Assembly (NCBI RefSeq): GCF_001426705.1
Contig: NZ_LMFC01000002.1
Location: 352,559 to 416,558, forward strand
DNA length: 64,000 nucleotides
Source: Cellulomonas sp. Root485
GTDB lineage: Bacteria > Actinomycetota > Actinomycetes > Actinomycetales > Cellulomonadaceae
Direction of reading: 5' to 3'
Both the position numbers and the translations under genes were made by a program. Every line of letters begins with the position of its first letter. The first letter of the stretch is position 1. Below the pieces are notes generated by a model. The model searched no databases, had not been told where the DNA came from, and was given only the letters and a program-made list of their open reading frames with translations. Positions 53,168 to 64,000 of the stretch are shown one piece after another.

Positions 53168-54041
53168 GGGTCCGGGGAGCTGTCGCGTCGTCGTTGCGGC
53201 GGCCTCGGACCAACCGCCCGAGCCTGCCCTCGTCCTCGGCGCACGCGCGGCCGGCGACGGTCGCCAGGACGAGCGCGAAGCTGAGCGCGAACATCCACCC
53301 GATGTAGGCGAACACCAGGCCGAGCACCCCGAACTGCTCCGCGCCGGTCTCCAGGACGATCGGCAGGTAGATGATCCCGACGACGCTGAGCACGCTGAGC
53401 AGGACGGCCGTGACGCCACCGGTGAACGCGAGGGCGCGCAGCGGGATCTCGGCGCGCAGCAGCGCCCACGGGACGTACGTCCACACGACCGTCCAGACGA
53501 CCAGCCGCAGGCCGAAGTCCCAGAGCTCGGGCAGCGGCGTCCCCTCGGTGGCCTGCCGGGTCAGCTCGAGCAGCACGACGGCCAGGATCAACGCCAGGAT
53601 GATCGCCAGCCACCGCCACGCGGCGTGCAGCCCCGGCCGCTTGACCTGCCACACCTTGGCGTACATGCGCTCCAGCGCGCGCGAGTAGCTCGTCGCGGTG
53701 ATGAGGGCGACGACGAGACCGAGCAGGCTGACGCTGCTGCCCACCGTCGCATCCGTGGACACGCTGTCGGCGACGGCGTCCCTGGTGGCGTCCGAGAGCC
53801 CCATGCTGTCCGCCATGAACGAGGCGAACCCCGGTTGGGTGGGGCGGAACGCCGCCATGACGATCATCACCGGCACCACCGAGACGAACGCCTGCGCGGC
53901 GAGCGTCATCGCCCGGTCGAACGGCTCGATGGCGACGAACCCGTCGATCGTGCGCTGCACCAGGCGGCCGACCGGGGTGCGGCGGTAGCGCACCGCGATC
54001 CGGAGGGCGCGTACCCGCGCACGCTCGACGGCGGTCGTCAC
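53157..54041 (-). CDS. YihY/virulence factor BrkB family membrane protein
   Basis: 294 residues, six TM segments. N-terminal cytoplasmic helix then LAAQAFVSVVPVMIVMAAF (BrkB TM1 block), SYSRALERMYAKVWQV, and the C-terminal FGVLGLVFAYIGWMFALSFALVLATVAGR. Role of the family unsettled. GTG 54041 overlaps the hydrolase stop (GTGA), so translation is coupled. A charged C-terminal tail follows TM6. Confidence 0.86.
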   Translation of the reverse strand: MTTAVERARVRALRIAVRYRRTPVGRLVQRTIDGFVAIEPFDRAMTLAAQAFVSVVPVMIVMAAFRPTQPGFASFMADSMGLSDATRDAVADSVSTDATVGSSVSLLGLVVALITATSYSRALERMYAKVWQVKRPGLHAAWRWLAIILALILAVVLLELTRQATEGTPLPELWDFGLRLVVWTVVWTYVPWALLRAEIPLRALAFTGGVTAVLLSVLSVVGIIYLPIVLETGAEQFGVLGLVFAYIGWMFALSFALVLATVAGRACAEDEGRLGRLVRGRRNDDATAPRTLTE

Positions 54042-54979
54042 GGCAGCCGGGCGTCCAGGAACGCGAGGACCTCCGCGAGATACGTGTCGCGGGCCGGGGC
54101 GGGGGACAGCGCGAGGTCGTGCGCGCCGCCGGGGATCTCGACGAACGTGACGTCGGGGCCGAGGTTCGGGGCCAGCCGCTTCATGTCCGCCACGTCGAGC
54201 ACCGAGTCCGTGGTCAGCAAGGCGTCGTGCCAGGCGTCGTCCGGGCCGGACGCGTCGGACGCCAGGAGCAGCACGGGCACGTCGACGGCCAGGCCGCGGG
54301 CGACGCGCGCATGGCCCCGACGCACGGCCCGAGCGAACCCCGCCCGTGCCGGGAAGCCGTCCAGCGGCTTCCACGCGAGGTCGTACGACCACTCGCCGCC
54401 GGTGCCTTCGTGCAGGGCGCGACCGTAGAACGGCCCGATCTTGCCGACCACGAGGCGGGGTGCGACCCGGCCGACGCCCCGGAGCACGGCGGTGAACACC
54501 GTGCGCTCGAACCACGAGCCGCGCAGGTCCAACCACGGGCTGTTCAGCACGAGCGCGTCGATGAGGCCCTCGCCACGGCGCGCGTCGGCCCACAGGGAGG
54601 TGACGAGCCCGCCCATCGAGTGTGCGAGCAGCACGATCTCGTCGTGGCCCTCCCGCAGCAGACGGATCGCCGCGTCGATCTCCTCCGCGTACGTGCCCAG
54701 GTCGGTGATGTAGTTGGGCGGGCGGCCGTCGCGGATGGACCGGCCGTAGTCGCGCAGGTCGAGCGCGTAGACGTCGTACCCGTGGGCGCCGAGGGCGTCG
54801 GCGAACTGCGTGTGGAAGAAGTAGTCGACGAAACCGTGCACGTAGAGGAGCGCGCGTCGCGTGTCCGTGCCCTCGCGATGGACCAGAGTGGCAACCGGGT
54901 CGGGTGTCCCGCCGTCGGGGCGCAGGGGGAGGGTGCGGGCGGTCCAGCCGGGTCCGAGCACGTCGGTGTCGTCGGTCAT
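54038..54979 (-). CDS. Alpha/beta hydrolase (lysophospholipase/monoacylglycerol lipase-like)
   Basis: 313 residues. Nucleophile elbow AHSMGG (Ser), LLYVHGFVDYFFHTQFADAL as oxyanion region, LDLRDYGRS strand, acid in LLLASDASGPDDAWHDA and a catalytic His in EIPGGAHDLALS. No signal peptide. First gene of a two-gene operon with the YihY protein. It is divergent from clpB; 108 bp between the starts hold the HAIR element. Confidence 0.85.
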   Translation of the reverse strand: MTDDTDVLGPGWTARTLPLRPDGGTPDPVATLVHREGTDTRRALLYVHGFVDYFFHTQFADALGAHGYDVYALDLRDYGRSIRDGRPPNYITDLGTYAEEIDAAIRLLREGHDEIVLLAHSMGGLVTSLWADARRGEGLIDALVLNSPWLDLRGSWFERTVFTAVLRGVGRVAPRLVVGKIGPFYGRALHEGTGGEWSYDLAWKPLDGFPARAGFARAVRRGHARVARGLAVDVPVLLLASDASGPDDAWHDALLTTDSVLDVADMKRLAPNLGPDVTFVEIPGGAHDLALSPAPARDTYLAEVLAFLDARLP

Positions 54980-55022
54980 GGCGTGATCGTCGCACGGGGC
55001 GACTCTCCGAGTGGTCCGTAGA

Positions 55023-55043
55023 GTTGAGCGGAATAGACTCAAC
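55023..55043. promoter_or_regulatory. HAIR-like operator (HspR-associated inverted repeat) upstream of clpB
   Basis: GTTGAGC-N7-ACTCAAC closely follows the consensus CTTGAGT-N7-ACTCAAG, with identical TTGAG/CTCAA cores and exact 7-bp spacing. HspR binding at HAIR represses clpB and dnaK operons in actinobacteria. It lies 45-65 bp before the clpB start and could also affect the divergent hydrolase operon. Confidence 0.8.
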
Positions 55044-55056
55044 TTCGGCCGTCGTT
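55030..55056 (+). promoter_or_regulatory. Possible SigH/SigR-type promoter of clpB
   Basis: GGAAT (55030-55034), a 19-bp spacer and GTT (55054-55056) match the thiol/heat-stress ECF sigma consensus. The -35 falls between the arms of the HAIR operator, so HspR would block polymerase. In mycobacteria clpB is likewise under both HspR and SigH. Confidence 0.45.
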
Positions 55057-55087
55057 GCGACTAGCAGTCGATCACTCAGGAGGTCAT

Positions 55088-57676
<2,589 letters not shown>

Positions 57677-57680
57677 CCGG

Positions 57681-59114
57681 TCAGCCGAGCCCGACCACGG
57701 TGCCCAGCGGGCCGGCGCCGACCAGGTGCCGGCCCGCCGAGACCGGGTACGTGACGGTGTCCGGGAGCGCGAGGCGCCGGACGAACGCGCCGTCGCGACG
57801 GTCCAGCACGGTGAGGTATGCCGTGCCGAACCCGTCCTGCGGAGCCTCCACCAGAATGACGTGGGCGCCGTCCGTCAGCAGCTGGCCGACGTAGCTCCCC
57901 TGCTGCCGCGCGGCCGTCCACCGGGTCTCGCCGGTGCGGGCGTCGAGGGCTACCACCGCATCGTCGCTGGTCAGGAAGACCATGCCATCGATGATCAGCA
58001 CGTCCTCGTCCTGGTAGGGAGGGACAGAGATGTCAGCTTCCCAGAGCTGCTCCCCGGTGCCGGCGTCCCACCCGGACGTGATGCCGCCCACCGACACCTC
58101 CAGCCCGGGCACGCTCCCGTCGTCGACCGTGCGGTCGAGCAGCCGCCCGGTGACCTCGACCGGCGGCTCGCCGGGCCGGACGACCCGCTGGATCCGGCCG
58201 CCCGGGTCCGAGCGCTCCGTCACGAACCAGCCCTCCTCCGTCGTCCCCCAGCCCGTCGTGCCGGGTTCCGTCGGGACGCGGTCCCCGGACGCCGACAGCA
58301 CGATCGGGCCTCCGGGCGTGCCGAACACGACGACCACCCCGCCCCCGGCGCCGATCCACGGCTCCTGCTCCGACGGCTCGGGGTGCCGGTACCGCCAGAG
58401 CTCCCTGCCGGTGAGCGGGTCGGCGGAGACCACGACGACGTGCCGATCCTCGACGACCGCGGTCGCGGCCAGACCGGGCAGGACCGCGAGCGACGCCACA
58501 GGGGGCCCGGGACGGTCGGCCAGCACGTGCCCGTCGGCCAGGTCGAGCACGACGATGCGGGACTCGGTGCCTGGACGAGGCTCGATCGCGCCCGGGGTGG
58601 GGCCGTCGGTCACCAGGCAGACGACCCGCTCGGGCTCGGCGCCCGGCTCGGCGTCCGGCGTGCAGGTGCTCGCGTTCGGGTACAGCGGATCCGTCTGCGC
58701 CGGGTCCGGTCCGCGCAGCGTCGTGGACCAGAGCTGGTCGCCGCTGCGCAGGTCGACCGCGTCGTAGGAGACCGCGCCGTCCGGCCCGACGAGCACGGCG
58801 TGCAGGGCGTCGTGCGCCACGAGCCCGTGGGCGAGCGCGCCCGTGCCCGGTTCGGACCGCCACAGCGCCTGCACGCTGTCACCGACCGGGTCGATGGCCC
58901 CCGGCAGTGCGGCGATCCTGGCATCCGCGGCCCGTTCGAGGGCGTCCGACCCCAGCTGCACCCCGGCAGCCAGCACGGCTGCGGCGACCGGCACGGCGAG
59001 CAACCACCAGCGCTTCCGCGACCGGGTGCGGGTGCCGGGTTCCTGCGCGACAGCGTCGTCGGCGTCGTCCGCCTCGACGAGCTCGACCGTGGTGAGCGCG
59101 TCGCGGCGGGGCAT
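57681..59114 (-). CDS. Membrane-anchored PQQ-like beta-propeller protein
   Basis: 477 residues. A cytoplasmic N-terminus (1-34), one TM helix (RWWLLAVPVAAAVLAAGVQLG, about 35-55) and an extracytoplasmic propeller with repeated strand motifs (SYDAVDLRSGDQLWSTTL, ADPLTGRELWRYR, GWDAGTGEQLWEADI, ALDARTGETRWTAA). A possible disulfide pair lies at about 142-158. BamB-like repeats usually scaffold protein interactions; substrate unknown. The start is supported by a leaderless-type -10, TACTGT (59126-59121), six bases before the ATG. Confidence 0.83.
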   Translation of the reverse strand: MPRRDALTTVELVEADDADDAVAQEPGTRTRSRKRWWLLAVPVAAAVLAAGVQLGSDALERAADARIAALPGAIDPVGDSVQALWRSEPGTGALAHGLVAHDALHAVLVGPDGAVSYDAVDLRSGDQLWSTTLRGPDPAQTDPLYPNASTCTPDAEPGAEPERVVCLVTDGPTPGAIEPRPGTESRIVVLDLADGHVLADRPGPPVASLAVLPGLAATAVVEDRHVVVVSADPLTGRELWRYRHPEPSEQEPWIGAGGGVVVVFGTPGGPIVLSASGDRVPTEPGTTGWGTTEEGWFVTERSDPGGRIQRVVRPGEPPVEVTGRLLDRTVDDGSVPGLEVSVGGITSGWDAGTGEQLWEADISVPPYQDEDVLIIDGMVFLTSDDAVVALDARTGETRWTAARQQGSYVGQLLTDGAHVILVEAPQDGFGTAYLTVLDRRDGAFVRRLALPDTVTYPVSAGRHLVGAGPLGTVVGLG

Positions 59115-59120
59115 AGCCGG

Positions 59121-59126
59121 ACAGTA
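59121..59126 (-). promoter_or_regulatory. Predicted leaderless -10 of the PQQ-like gene
   Basis: TACTGT on the minus strand (TAnnnT) with six bases to the ATG at 59114. No Shine-Dalgarno at this start. Confidence 0.45.
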
Positions 59127-59197
59127 CCGTCGCGGTGCCCCGTGGCTGTCGCGTTCGCCGGCGACCAGGCCGCTCGCCGGCCTGGCATCCTGGGTCC

Positions 59198-59818
59198 ATG
59201 ACGACCGAGGCCCCCACCAGTGCGCGATCGGGTGGCTACGCCAGGGGTCGGGCCACCCGCGAGGAGATCCTGGACGTCGCGATGCAGCTGTTCGGCGAGG
59301 TCGGGTACCGCACGGCCTCCCTGCGCGAGGTGGCCTCCCGCGTCGGCATCTCCCACCCCGGGCTGCTGCACCACTTCGGCAGCAAGGCCGTCCTGCTCGC
59401 GGCGGTGCTGGAGCGTCGGGACGAGGTCGACGACGCCGCGTTCGAGGCCGACCTCGCCGCCGGGTACGACTACGTCGACGCGATGGTCAGAGTCATCGAG
59501 CGCAACGCGTCGCGGCCCGGGATCGTCGAGCTGTTCGCGACGCTGTCGGCGGAGGCCACGTCACCCGACCATCCCGCGCACGCCTGGTTCCAGGACCGGT
59601 ACCGCCGCGTGCTCGACCGCGGGGCCGCCGAGTTCGAGAGCCGGCGCGCGGTCGGCGAGCTCCGCCCCGGCCTGGACCCCCTGACCGCGGCCCGTCTGAC
59701 CGTCGCGGTCATGGACGGCATGCAGATCCAGTGGCTCCTCGCGGCCGACACCCCGGAGGCCCGCCCGGACATGGCAGCGACCCTGCGCGCCCACGTCGCG
59801 ACGCTGCTCACGTCCTGA
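59198..59818 (+). CDS. TetR-family transcriptional regulator, probable repressor of the GH3 gene
   Basis: 206 residues. HTH of TetR type: REEILDVAMQLFGEVGYRTASLREVASRVGISHPGLLHHFGSKAVLLAAVL. The ligand-binding helical domain follows (about 70-205). It is tail-to-tail with the GH3 beta-glucosidase, four bases between the stops. A perfect palindrome over the glucosidase promoter (62116-62127) is a natural target. CATCCT six bases before the ATG is a weak leaderless -10. Confidence 0.87.
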   Translation: MTTEAPTSARSGGYARGRATREEILDVAMQLFGEVGYRTASLREVASRVGISHPGLLHHFGSKAVLLAAVLERRDEVDDAAFEADLAAGYDYVDAMVRVIERNASRPGIVELFATLSAEATSPDHPAHAWFQDRYRRVLDRGAAEFESRRAVGELRPGLDPLTAARLTVAVMDGMQIQWLLAADTPEARPDMAATLRAHVATLLTS

Positions 59819-59822
59819 CGCG

Positions 59823-62063
59823 TCAGCCGGCGGCGGCCTTGGCCACCAGCGCGTCCAGTGCCTCGCGGTCGAAGCCGACCAGGCCGAAGTCGGCGATCAC
59901 CTTGGCCGGCATCTGCAGGATCATCGCCTGCATGGTCTCGTCGAGCGGGCCCATGTCCGCCGGCGGCACCAGGGCCGACTGCAGCAGGGGACCGCCGACG
60001 GGGTGCGCGAACCACTCCTCGATCGTCGACATCACCGTGAGCTCACCCCAGAGCGGCTCGCCCTCGACGTCGACAGACACCGATCCGCGGAGGTCGCGGG
60101 ACGACGCTCCGACCTCGATCACGAACTCGCCGCCCTCGACCACCCAGCGGTGCAGGCCGGGGTGCCAGTAGGACAGGTCGCGGGCCCCGAGCGTGAACGA
60201 CACCTCGCGGGACTCGCCCGGCTCGAGCGTGACCTTGGCGAACGCCTTGAGCTCGCGCGTCGGCCGCAGGACGGAGGCCTCGGGGTCGCGGACGTAGACC
60301 TGGACCACCTCGGCGCCCGCCACCGAGCCGGTGTTCGTGATCGTGGCGGTCACGGCGACGTCGGTGCCGTCCGCGGTCGCGGCCACGTCGGAGTAGCCGA
60401 ACGTCGTGTACGACAGGCCGTGACCGAACGGGTAGGCCACGTCCATCGCGCGGGTGTCGTACCAGCGGTAGCCCACCAGCACGCCCTCGCCGTAGCGGAC
60501 GACGCCGGCCTCGCCGGGGAAGTTCCCGAACGCGGGGGTGTCCTCGATGCGGTGGGGGATCGTCTCGGTGAGCCTCCCGGACGGCGTCCGGACACCGAGC
60601 AGCAGATCGGCGACGGCCGACCCGCCGGCCTGCCCGCCGAGCCACGTCTCGAGGATCGCCGGGGCCAGGTCGCGCCAGTCGGTGACGCTGACCGCCGAGC
60701 CGTTGGCGAGCACCACGACGACCCGCGGGTTGACCTCGGCGATCGCGCGGAGCGTGGCCACCTGATTGTCGGGCAGCCCGAGCCGCGGGCGGTCGTAACC
60801 CTCGGACTCGTCGGGACCGGGCAGGCCGAGGAACGCGACGACGGTCCGCGCGTCACGCGCCACCGCCACGGCGTCCGTCAGCAGCGCCTGGTCGTCGCCG
60901 GCGGGTCCGCCCGCGATGGTGAAGCCGGCCGCGAACGGGAACGCGCCGCCGGTCGCCCGCAGCGCGTCCAGGGGTGCGTCGAGCCGCGTCGGGTTGACCT
61001 GCGACGAGCCGGCGCCCTGGTAGCGCGGGGTCCTCGCGAACTCGCCGATGACGGCGACGCTCTCGGCGGAGGTGAGGGGCAGCAGCCCGCCGTCGTTCTT
61101 CAGGAGCACGGACCCGGCGGCGGCGGCCTCGCGGGCGAGCTCGTGGTGGGCGTCGACGTCGAACGAGTCGTCTGCCTCGACGCCCGGCAGCGACCGGGCG
61201 ACCAGGTGCAGCACGCGGCGTGCGGCGACGTCGAGCACCGCCTCGTCGAGCGAGCCGTCGCGGACCGCTGCCACGACCTCCTCGTCGGGACGCGGTCCCG
61301 CGGCGGGCATCTGCAGGTCGAGGCCGGCCGCCAGGGCGGGGACGCGGTCGTGCACCGCGCCCCAGTCGGAGACGACGAGCCCCTCGAAGGCCCACTCGTC
61401 GCGCAGGATCTCGGTGAGGAGCCAGTGGTTCTCCGACGCGTACGTGCCGTTGACCTTGTTGTACGCGCACATCACCGTCCACGGCTGCGCGCCCGTGACC
61501 ACCCGCTCGAACGCCGGCAGGTAGATCTCGCGCAGCGTGCGCTCGTCGACCTCGGCGGACACGCGCATGCGGTCCGACTCCTGGTTGTTCGCCGCGAAGT
61601 GCTTGAGCGACGTCCCGACGCCCTGGCTCTGGATGCCCCGCACGATCGCGGTGCCCAGCTCGCCGGCGACCACCGGGTCCTCGGACACGTACTCGAAGTT
61701 GCGACCGCACAGCGGCGTCCGCTTGATGTTCACGCCCGGGCCCAGCAGCACCGCGACGTCGTTGGCCCGCGTCTCACGGCCGAGCGCCTCGCCGACGCGG
61801 GTGACCAGCTCGACGTCCCACGACGAGCCCAGCGCGGCGGCCGTCGGGAAGCAGGTGGCGGGCACGGAGTTGCCGAGCCCCAGGTGGTCGGCGTCCTCGG
61901 CCTGCTTGCGCAGACCGTGCGGACCGTCCGTGACCATGACGGCCGGGACGCCCGCGCGCTCGACGCCCTGCGTGTGCCAGAAGTCGGAGCCGGACGTCAG
62001 CGACGCCTTCTCCTCCAGGGTCAGCTGAGCAAGGACACGTTCGACGTCGAAGACCTGCGTCAT
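59823..62063 (-). CDS. Glycoside hydrolase family 3 beta-glucosidase
   Basis: 746 residues, cytoplasmic (no signal peptide). Domain order: (alpha/beta)8 barrel (1-300) with KHFAANNQE and the nucleophile D233 in VVSDWGAVHD, an alpha/beta sandwich (about 330-540), and a C-terminal fibronectin III-like domain (about 570-690, TNTGSVAGAEVVQVYVRDPE). No PA14 insertion. Hydrolyses short beta-glucosides such as imported cellobiose. ATG 62063 has GAGGAGG upstream; the longer frame to 62111 overlaps the promoter. The last about 50 residues are an extra helical tail (MSTIEEWF onward). Confidence 0.93.
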   Translation of the reverse strand: MTQVFDVERVLAQLTLEEKASLTSGSDFWHTQGVERAGVPAVMVTDGPHGLRKQAEDADHLGLGNSVPATCFPTAAALGSSWDVELVTRVGEALGRETRANDVAVLLGPGVNIKRTPLCGRNFEYVSEDPVVAGELGTAIVRGIQSQGVGTSLKHFAANNQESDRMRVSAEVDERTLREIYLPAFERVVTGAQPWTVMCAYNKVNGTYASENHWLLTEILRDEWAFEGLVVSDWGAVHDRVPALAAGLDLQMPAAGPRPDEEVVAAVRDGSLDEAVLDVAARRVLHLVARSLPGVEADDSFDVDAHHELAREAAAAGSVLLKNDGGLLPLTSAESVAVIGEFARTPRYQGAGSSQVNPTRLDAPLDALRATGGAFPFAAGFTIAGGPAGDDQALLTDAVAVARDARTVVAFLGLPGPDESEGYDRPRLGLPDNQVATLRAIAEVNPRVVVVLANGSAVSVTDWRDLAPAILETWLGGQAGGSAVADLLLGVRTPSGRLTETIPHRIEDTPAFGNFPGEAGVVRYGEGVLVGYRWYDTRAMDVAYPFGHGLSYTTFGYSDVAATADGTDVAVTATITNTGSVAGAEVVQVYVRDPEASVLRPTRELKAFAKVTLEPGESREVSFTLGARDLSYWHPGLHRWVVEGGEFVIEVGASSRDLRGSVSVDVEGEPLWGELTVMSTIEEWFAHPVGGPLLQSALVPPADMGPLDETMQAMILQMPAKVIADFGLVGFDREALDALVAKAAAG

Positions 62064-62099
62064 CGCGGGGTTCCTCCTCGGTGGGGTTCGTTGTCCGCC

Positions 62100-62128
62100 A
62101 CCATAGCCCATTACCTACCACGTGGTAA
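62100..62128 (-). promoter_or_regulatory. Promoter with palindromic operator of the GH3 beta-glucosidase
   Basis: Minus strand: TTACCA (62128-62123), 17-bp spacer, TATGGT (62105-62100). The -35 is embedded in the perfect 12-bp palindrome TACCACGTGGTA (62116-62127). Transcription would start near 62093, about 30 nt before the ATG. Repression by the neighbouring TetR protein is the simplest model. Confidence 0.6.
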
Positions 62129-62146
62129 GAGTCGGGTCGGCCCCGG

Positions 62147-62780
62147 TCAGGGAAGCTCGGCGGTCCCGTCCAGGAACGAACCCGTGACGCCGCCGCCGTC
62201 GACGACCGCCAGGCACAGCCCGACCCGGTCGCCGTCGGACCACGAGCGCTCGGTCGGCGACCAGGTCACCGTGCGGACGCCTGCCTCGATCTCGCTCTCG
62301 TCGAGCACGCACGCCCGAGCGACCCGGGCGTCGGCGGACTGCTGTCCCGGCCACACCGCGTCCGTGGCGAACGTGAACTCGGTGACCACCTGCGCCTCGT
62401 GCGGGTCGGCGCAGGGGACGACCCGCACCGTGTCCACCGGCCCGTCGTCGGGCACCGACAGCACGCAGTTGCCCGTGACCAGCTGCTGCGCGCGGGCGTC
62501 CCGCGCCGCAGGCACGTCCGCGGGCAGCGGGCGGGTCGCCAATGTCGTCAGCACGGCGATCGTCACCCCGACGACCAGGGCGATCGTCCCGACGGCACCG
62601 AGCACCGCCCCGGCGATCGCGAGGCCCCGCCCGCGGGTGTGCCGCGCCGCGAGGCGCCGGAACGCGACGGCCGCCAGCACCAGAGCCGCCGGACCGAGTC
62701 CGAGGATCCCCAGGACCAGCGACCAGACCGCCGTCGGCTCGAGCCGGGCGCGCGGTTCCACCCACCCGGGGGCGTAGTGC
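62147..62780 (-). CDS. DUF4190/septum-formation family membrane protein (first downstream copy)
   Basis: About 211 residues from GTG 62780. Two adjacent TM helices with the DUF4190 pattern (WSLVLGILGLGPAALVLAAVAFRRL, then GRGLAIAGAVLGAVGTIALVVG) and an extracytoplasmic domain containing GNCVLSVPDDG, VRVVPCADPHEAQVVTEF and two further Cys (RACVLDE, VGLCLA), the septum-formation signature. The N-terminus is uncertain: the frame continues to a CTG at 62818, which would give a natural M-S-D-A-R-D-P-Y start right after the upstream stop, but canonical starts are absent there. Confidence 0.75.
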
Positions 62781-62820
62781 ACCTCCGGGTAGGTGTAGGG
62801 ATCGCGGGCGTCGCTCAGGA

Positions 62821-64000
62821 CTACGCCCCGGCGCCCGCGAGCACGAGAGTGCCGTTCACGGCCGACCCGGTCATGCCCGGCTCGTCGCCGTAGTAGACGC
62901 AGTAGGCGGACGTGAGGCCGCCGGCGAAGTCGTCGGGGTGCGGGTAGTAGAGCTCGATGTTGCCGTTGTCGAAGTAGCCGGGGACGAGCGACTCGGTGAG
63001 GGCGTCGCACGCGTCCCAGGCGTTGTTGAACGCCGTGTCGTACTCGTCGTCGGGGTCGAGGCTCACGGGGTCCGACATCGGGACGAGGGCGACGACCTCG
63101 GCCTCGTGCGGGACGGTGCAGTCGACCGGGTCGGTGTCCGCCATGTCGTACTCCCACGCGTACGTGGTCAGGCAGGTGCCCGCGGTGAGGTCGGTGCGGA
63201 GCGCGAAGTCCGGCAGGTCGGACGCCGTGTCCGAGCCGGTCGCACCGTCCTCCATGCCGTCCTCGAAGCCCTGCTCGACGTCGTCCCAGAAGCCCGACGA
63301 GCTGCCCGCGGCGCTCAGGAACACGATGACGAACACGATGTACGCGGCGATCGCGAGCATCGTGAGGATCCCGAGCGCGCCGATGGCGATGCCCGCGATG
63401 GCCCAGCCCCGGCCTCCCTTGCCGGAGACCTTGATGCGACGCAGCGCCGCTATGCCGAGGCCGAGCCCGACGGGGCCCGGGATGCCGCCGAAGAAGAGCA
63501 GACCGGCCGTGCTGGTGACGAACGAGGCGATCGCCATGCCGTCGGTGGGCTGCGGCGGGCCGTACGGCTGGCCGTAGCCGTACGGCTGCGCGCCGTACGG
63601 AGGCGGTGTCTGCTCGTAGCCGGGAGCGCCGTACTGGGGGGCGCCGTACGCGGGCGCCCCGTACTGGGGCTGCGGTGCTCCGTACTGCGGAGCCCCGTAC
63701 TGCGGCTGCGGCGCCGCGTACTGCGGTGCGCCGTACTGCGGTGCCGCCGGGCCGGGCTGCGGCTGGCCGTAGGGCGTCGGACCGCCGTACTGCGGTGCGT
63801 CGGGACCGGGCTGCTGCTGGCCGGACGGTGCCGTGCTCGGCGCGGCCCGCGTCGGGATGGGCTGCGTCGGCGGAACGCCGTACGGGTCGGTCGGAGCGGT
63901 CTCGCCGACCGGCGTGCGCACCGCCTCGTACCCGCTCGGCGCCACGGGCTCGTGCCCGCTGGGCGCGATCGGCTCCGTCGGGGCCGGGTCGGGGACGGCG
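62821..64000 (-). CDS. DUF4190/septum-formation family protein, partial (runs off the window)
   Basis: At least 393 residues; no stop or clear start before the window edge, so the N-terminus is missing (GTG 63945 is a possible start, but the frame continues with EPIAPSGHEP, a copy of the following sequence). A Pro/Gln/Gly/Tyr-rich cytoplasmic tail leads to two TM helices (about 135-200 counted from 63945: MAIASFVTSTAGLLFFGG, GWAIAGIAIGALGIL) and an external domain with TCLTTYAW, VDCTVPHEAEVV and AYCVYYGDE. The neighbouring gene is a shorter paralogue. Confidence 0.82.
   Translation of the reverse strand, partial: AVPDPAPTEPIAPSGHEPVAPSGYEAVRTPVGETAPTDPYGVPPTQPIPTRAAPSTAPSGQQQPGPDAPQYGGPTPYGQPQPGPAAPQYGAPQYAAPQPQYGAPQYGAPQPQYGAPAYGAPQYGAPGYEQTPPPYGAQPYGYGQPYGPPQPTDGMAIASFVTSTAGLLFFGGIPGPVGLGLGIAALRRIKVSGKGGRGWAIAGIAIGALGILTMLAIAAYIVFVIVFLSAAGSSSGFWDDVEQGFEDGMEDGATGSDTASDLPDFALRTDLTAGTCLTTYAWEYDMADTDPVDCTVPHEAEVVALVPMSDPVSLDPDDEYDTAFNNAWDACDALTESLVPGYFDNGNIELYYPHPDDFAGGLTSAYCVYYGDEPGMTGSAVNGTLVLAGAGA
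63556..63795 (-). repeat. PQYGAP-type tandem repeat region
   Basis: About 80 residues of degenerate P-Q-Y-G-A-P repeats encoded by repeated GCG-CCG-CAG-TAC units. The DNA copies are similar enough to allow slippage and length variation. The repeats form a disordered cytoplasmic tail of the septum-formation-like protein. Confidence 0.75.

Overview
The window is very GC-rich, gene-dense DNA with many GTG starts, HspR/HAIR control of clpB, HxlR and SARP regulators and many apparently leaderless promoters. All of this points to an actinobacterial chromosome. Glycogen phosphorylase, a GH3 beta-glucosidase with its own TetR regulator, LtrA and DUF4190/septum-formation proteins fit a Cellulomonas-like (Micrococcales) organism; the genus is inferred, not proven. 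There is no integrase, transposase, CRISPR array or rRNA.

Left flank (1-19044), mostly housekeeping and accessory: tRNA-Ser(TGA); a divergent MFS transporter/HxlR regulator pair; two overlapping PAP2 phosphatases; an RNB ribonuclease; an operon of acyl-CoA dehydrogenase-like protein, PIG-L deacetylase fused to a methyltransferase, and a family-2 glycosyltransferase; a coiled-coil protein and a YdeI-like protein; tRNA-Ser(GCT); LtrA; tRNA-Arg(ACG); a four-helix membrane protein; glycogen phosphorylase; DUF5997; an APC permease; a LysR-type effector-binding protein without an HTH; and TrmB.

Centre (19275-49926), the standout: an extracellular-type contractile injection system (eCIS). Nineteen minus-strand genes (49832 down to 20008) are joined by 1-4 bp stop/start overlaps or gaps of at most 15 bp. 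In transcription order they encode a sheath-domain-like protein, sheath, inner tube, a zinc-ribbon protein, a Pro-rich protein, a Pvc16/DUF4255 cap, an AAA+ ATPase, a small acidic protein, a tube/LysM adaptor, a LysM-like protein, hub protein D, spike protein V, a PAAR-like tip, gp25, two large baseplate (J-type) proteins, tail protein I, a DUF6519 beta-helix protein, and a 2632-residue DUF4157 protein with an HExxH motif that is the best cargo/effector candidate. No capsid, terminase, portal or lysis genes are present, so this is not a prophage. A SARP-type regulator lies tail-to-tail with the cluster. In front of the first eCIS gene are three heptamers (GTGACGG, GTGACGG, GTGACGC) at exact 11-bp pitch, ending 9 bp before a possible -10. 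This is the layout of a SARP-activated promoter, and it suggests one switch for the whole 29.8 kb operon.

Right flank (49927-64000): a two-domain VOC protein, a cation diffusion facilitator, a ClC/YfeO-like channel, a YihY/BrkB membrane protein coupled to an alpha/beta hydrolase, clpB behind a HAIR operator and a possible SigH-type promoter, a membrane-anchored PQQ-like beta-propeller, a TetR regulator, a GH3 beta-glucosidase with a palindromic operator over its -35, and two neighbouring DUF4190/septum-formation proteins, the second running off the window. No gene-free stretch exceeds 300 bp.
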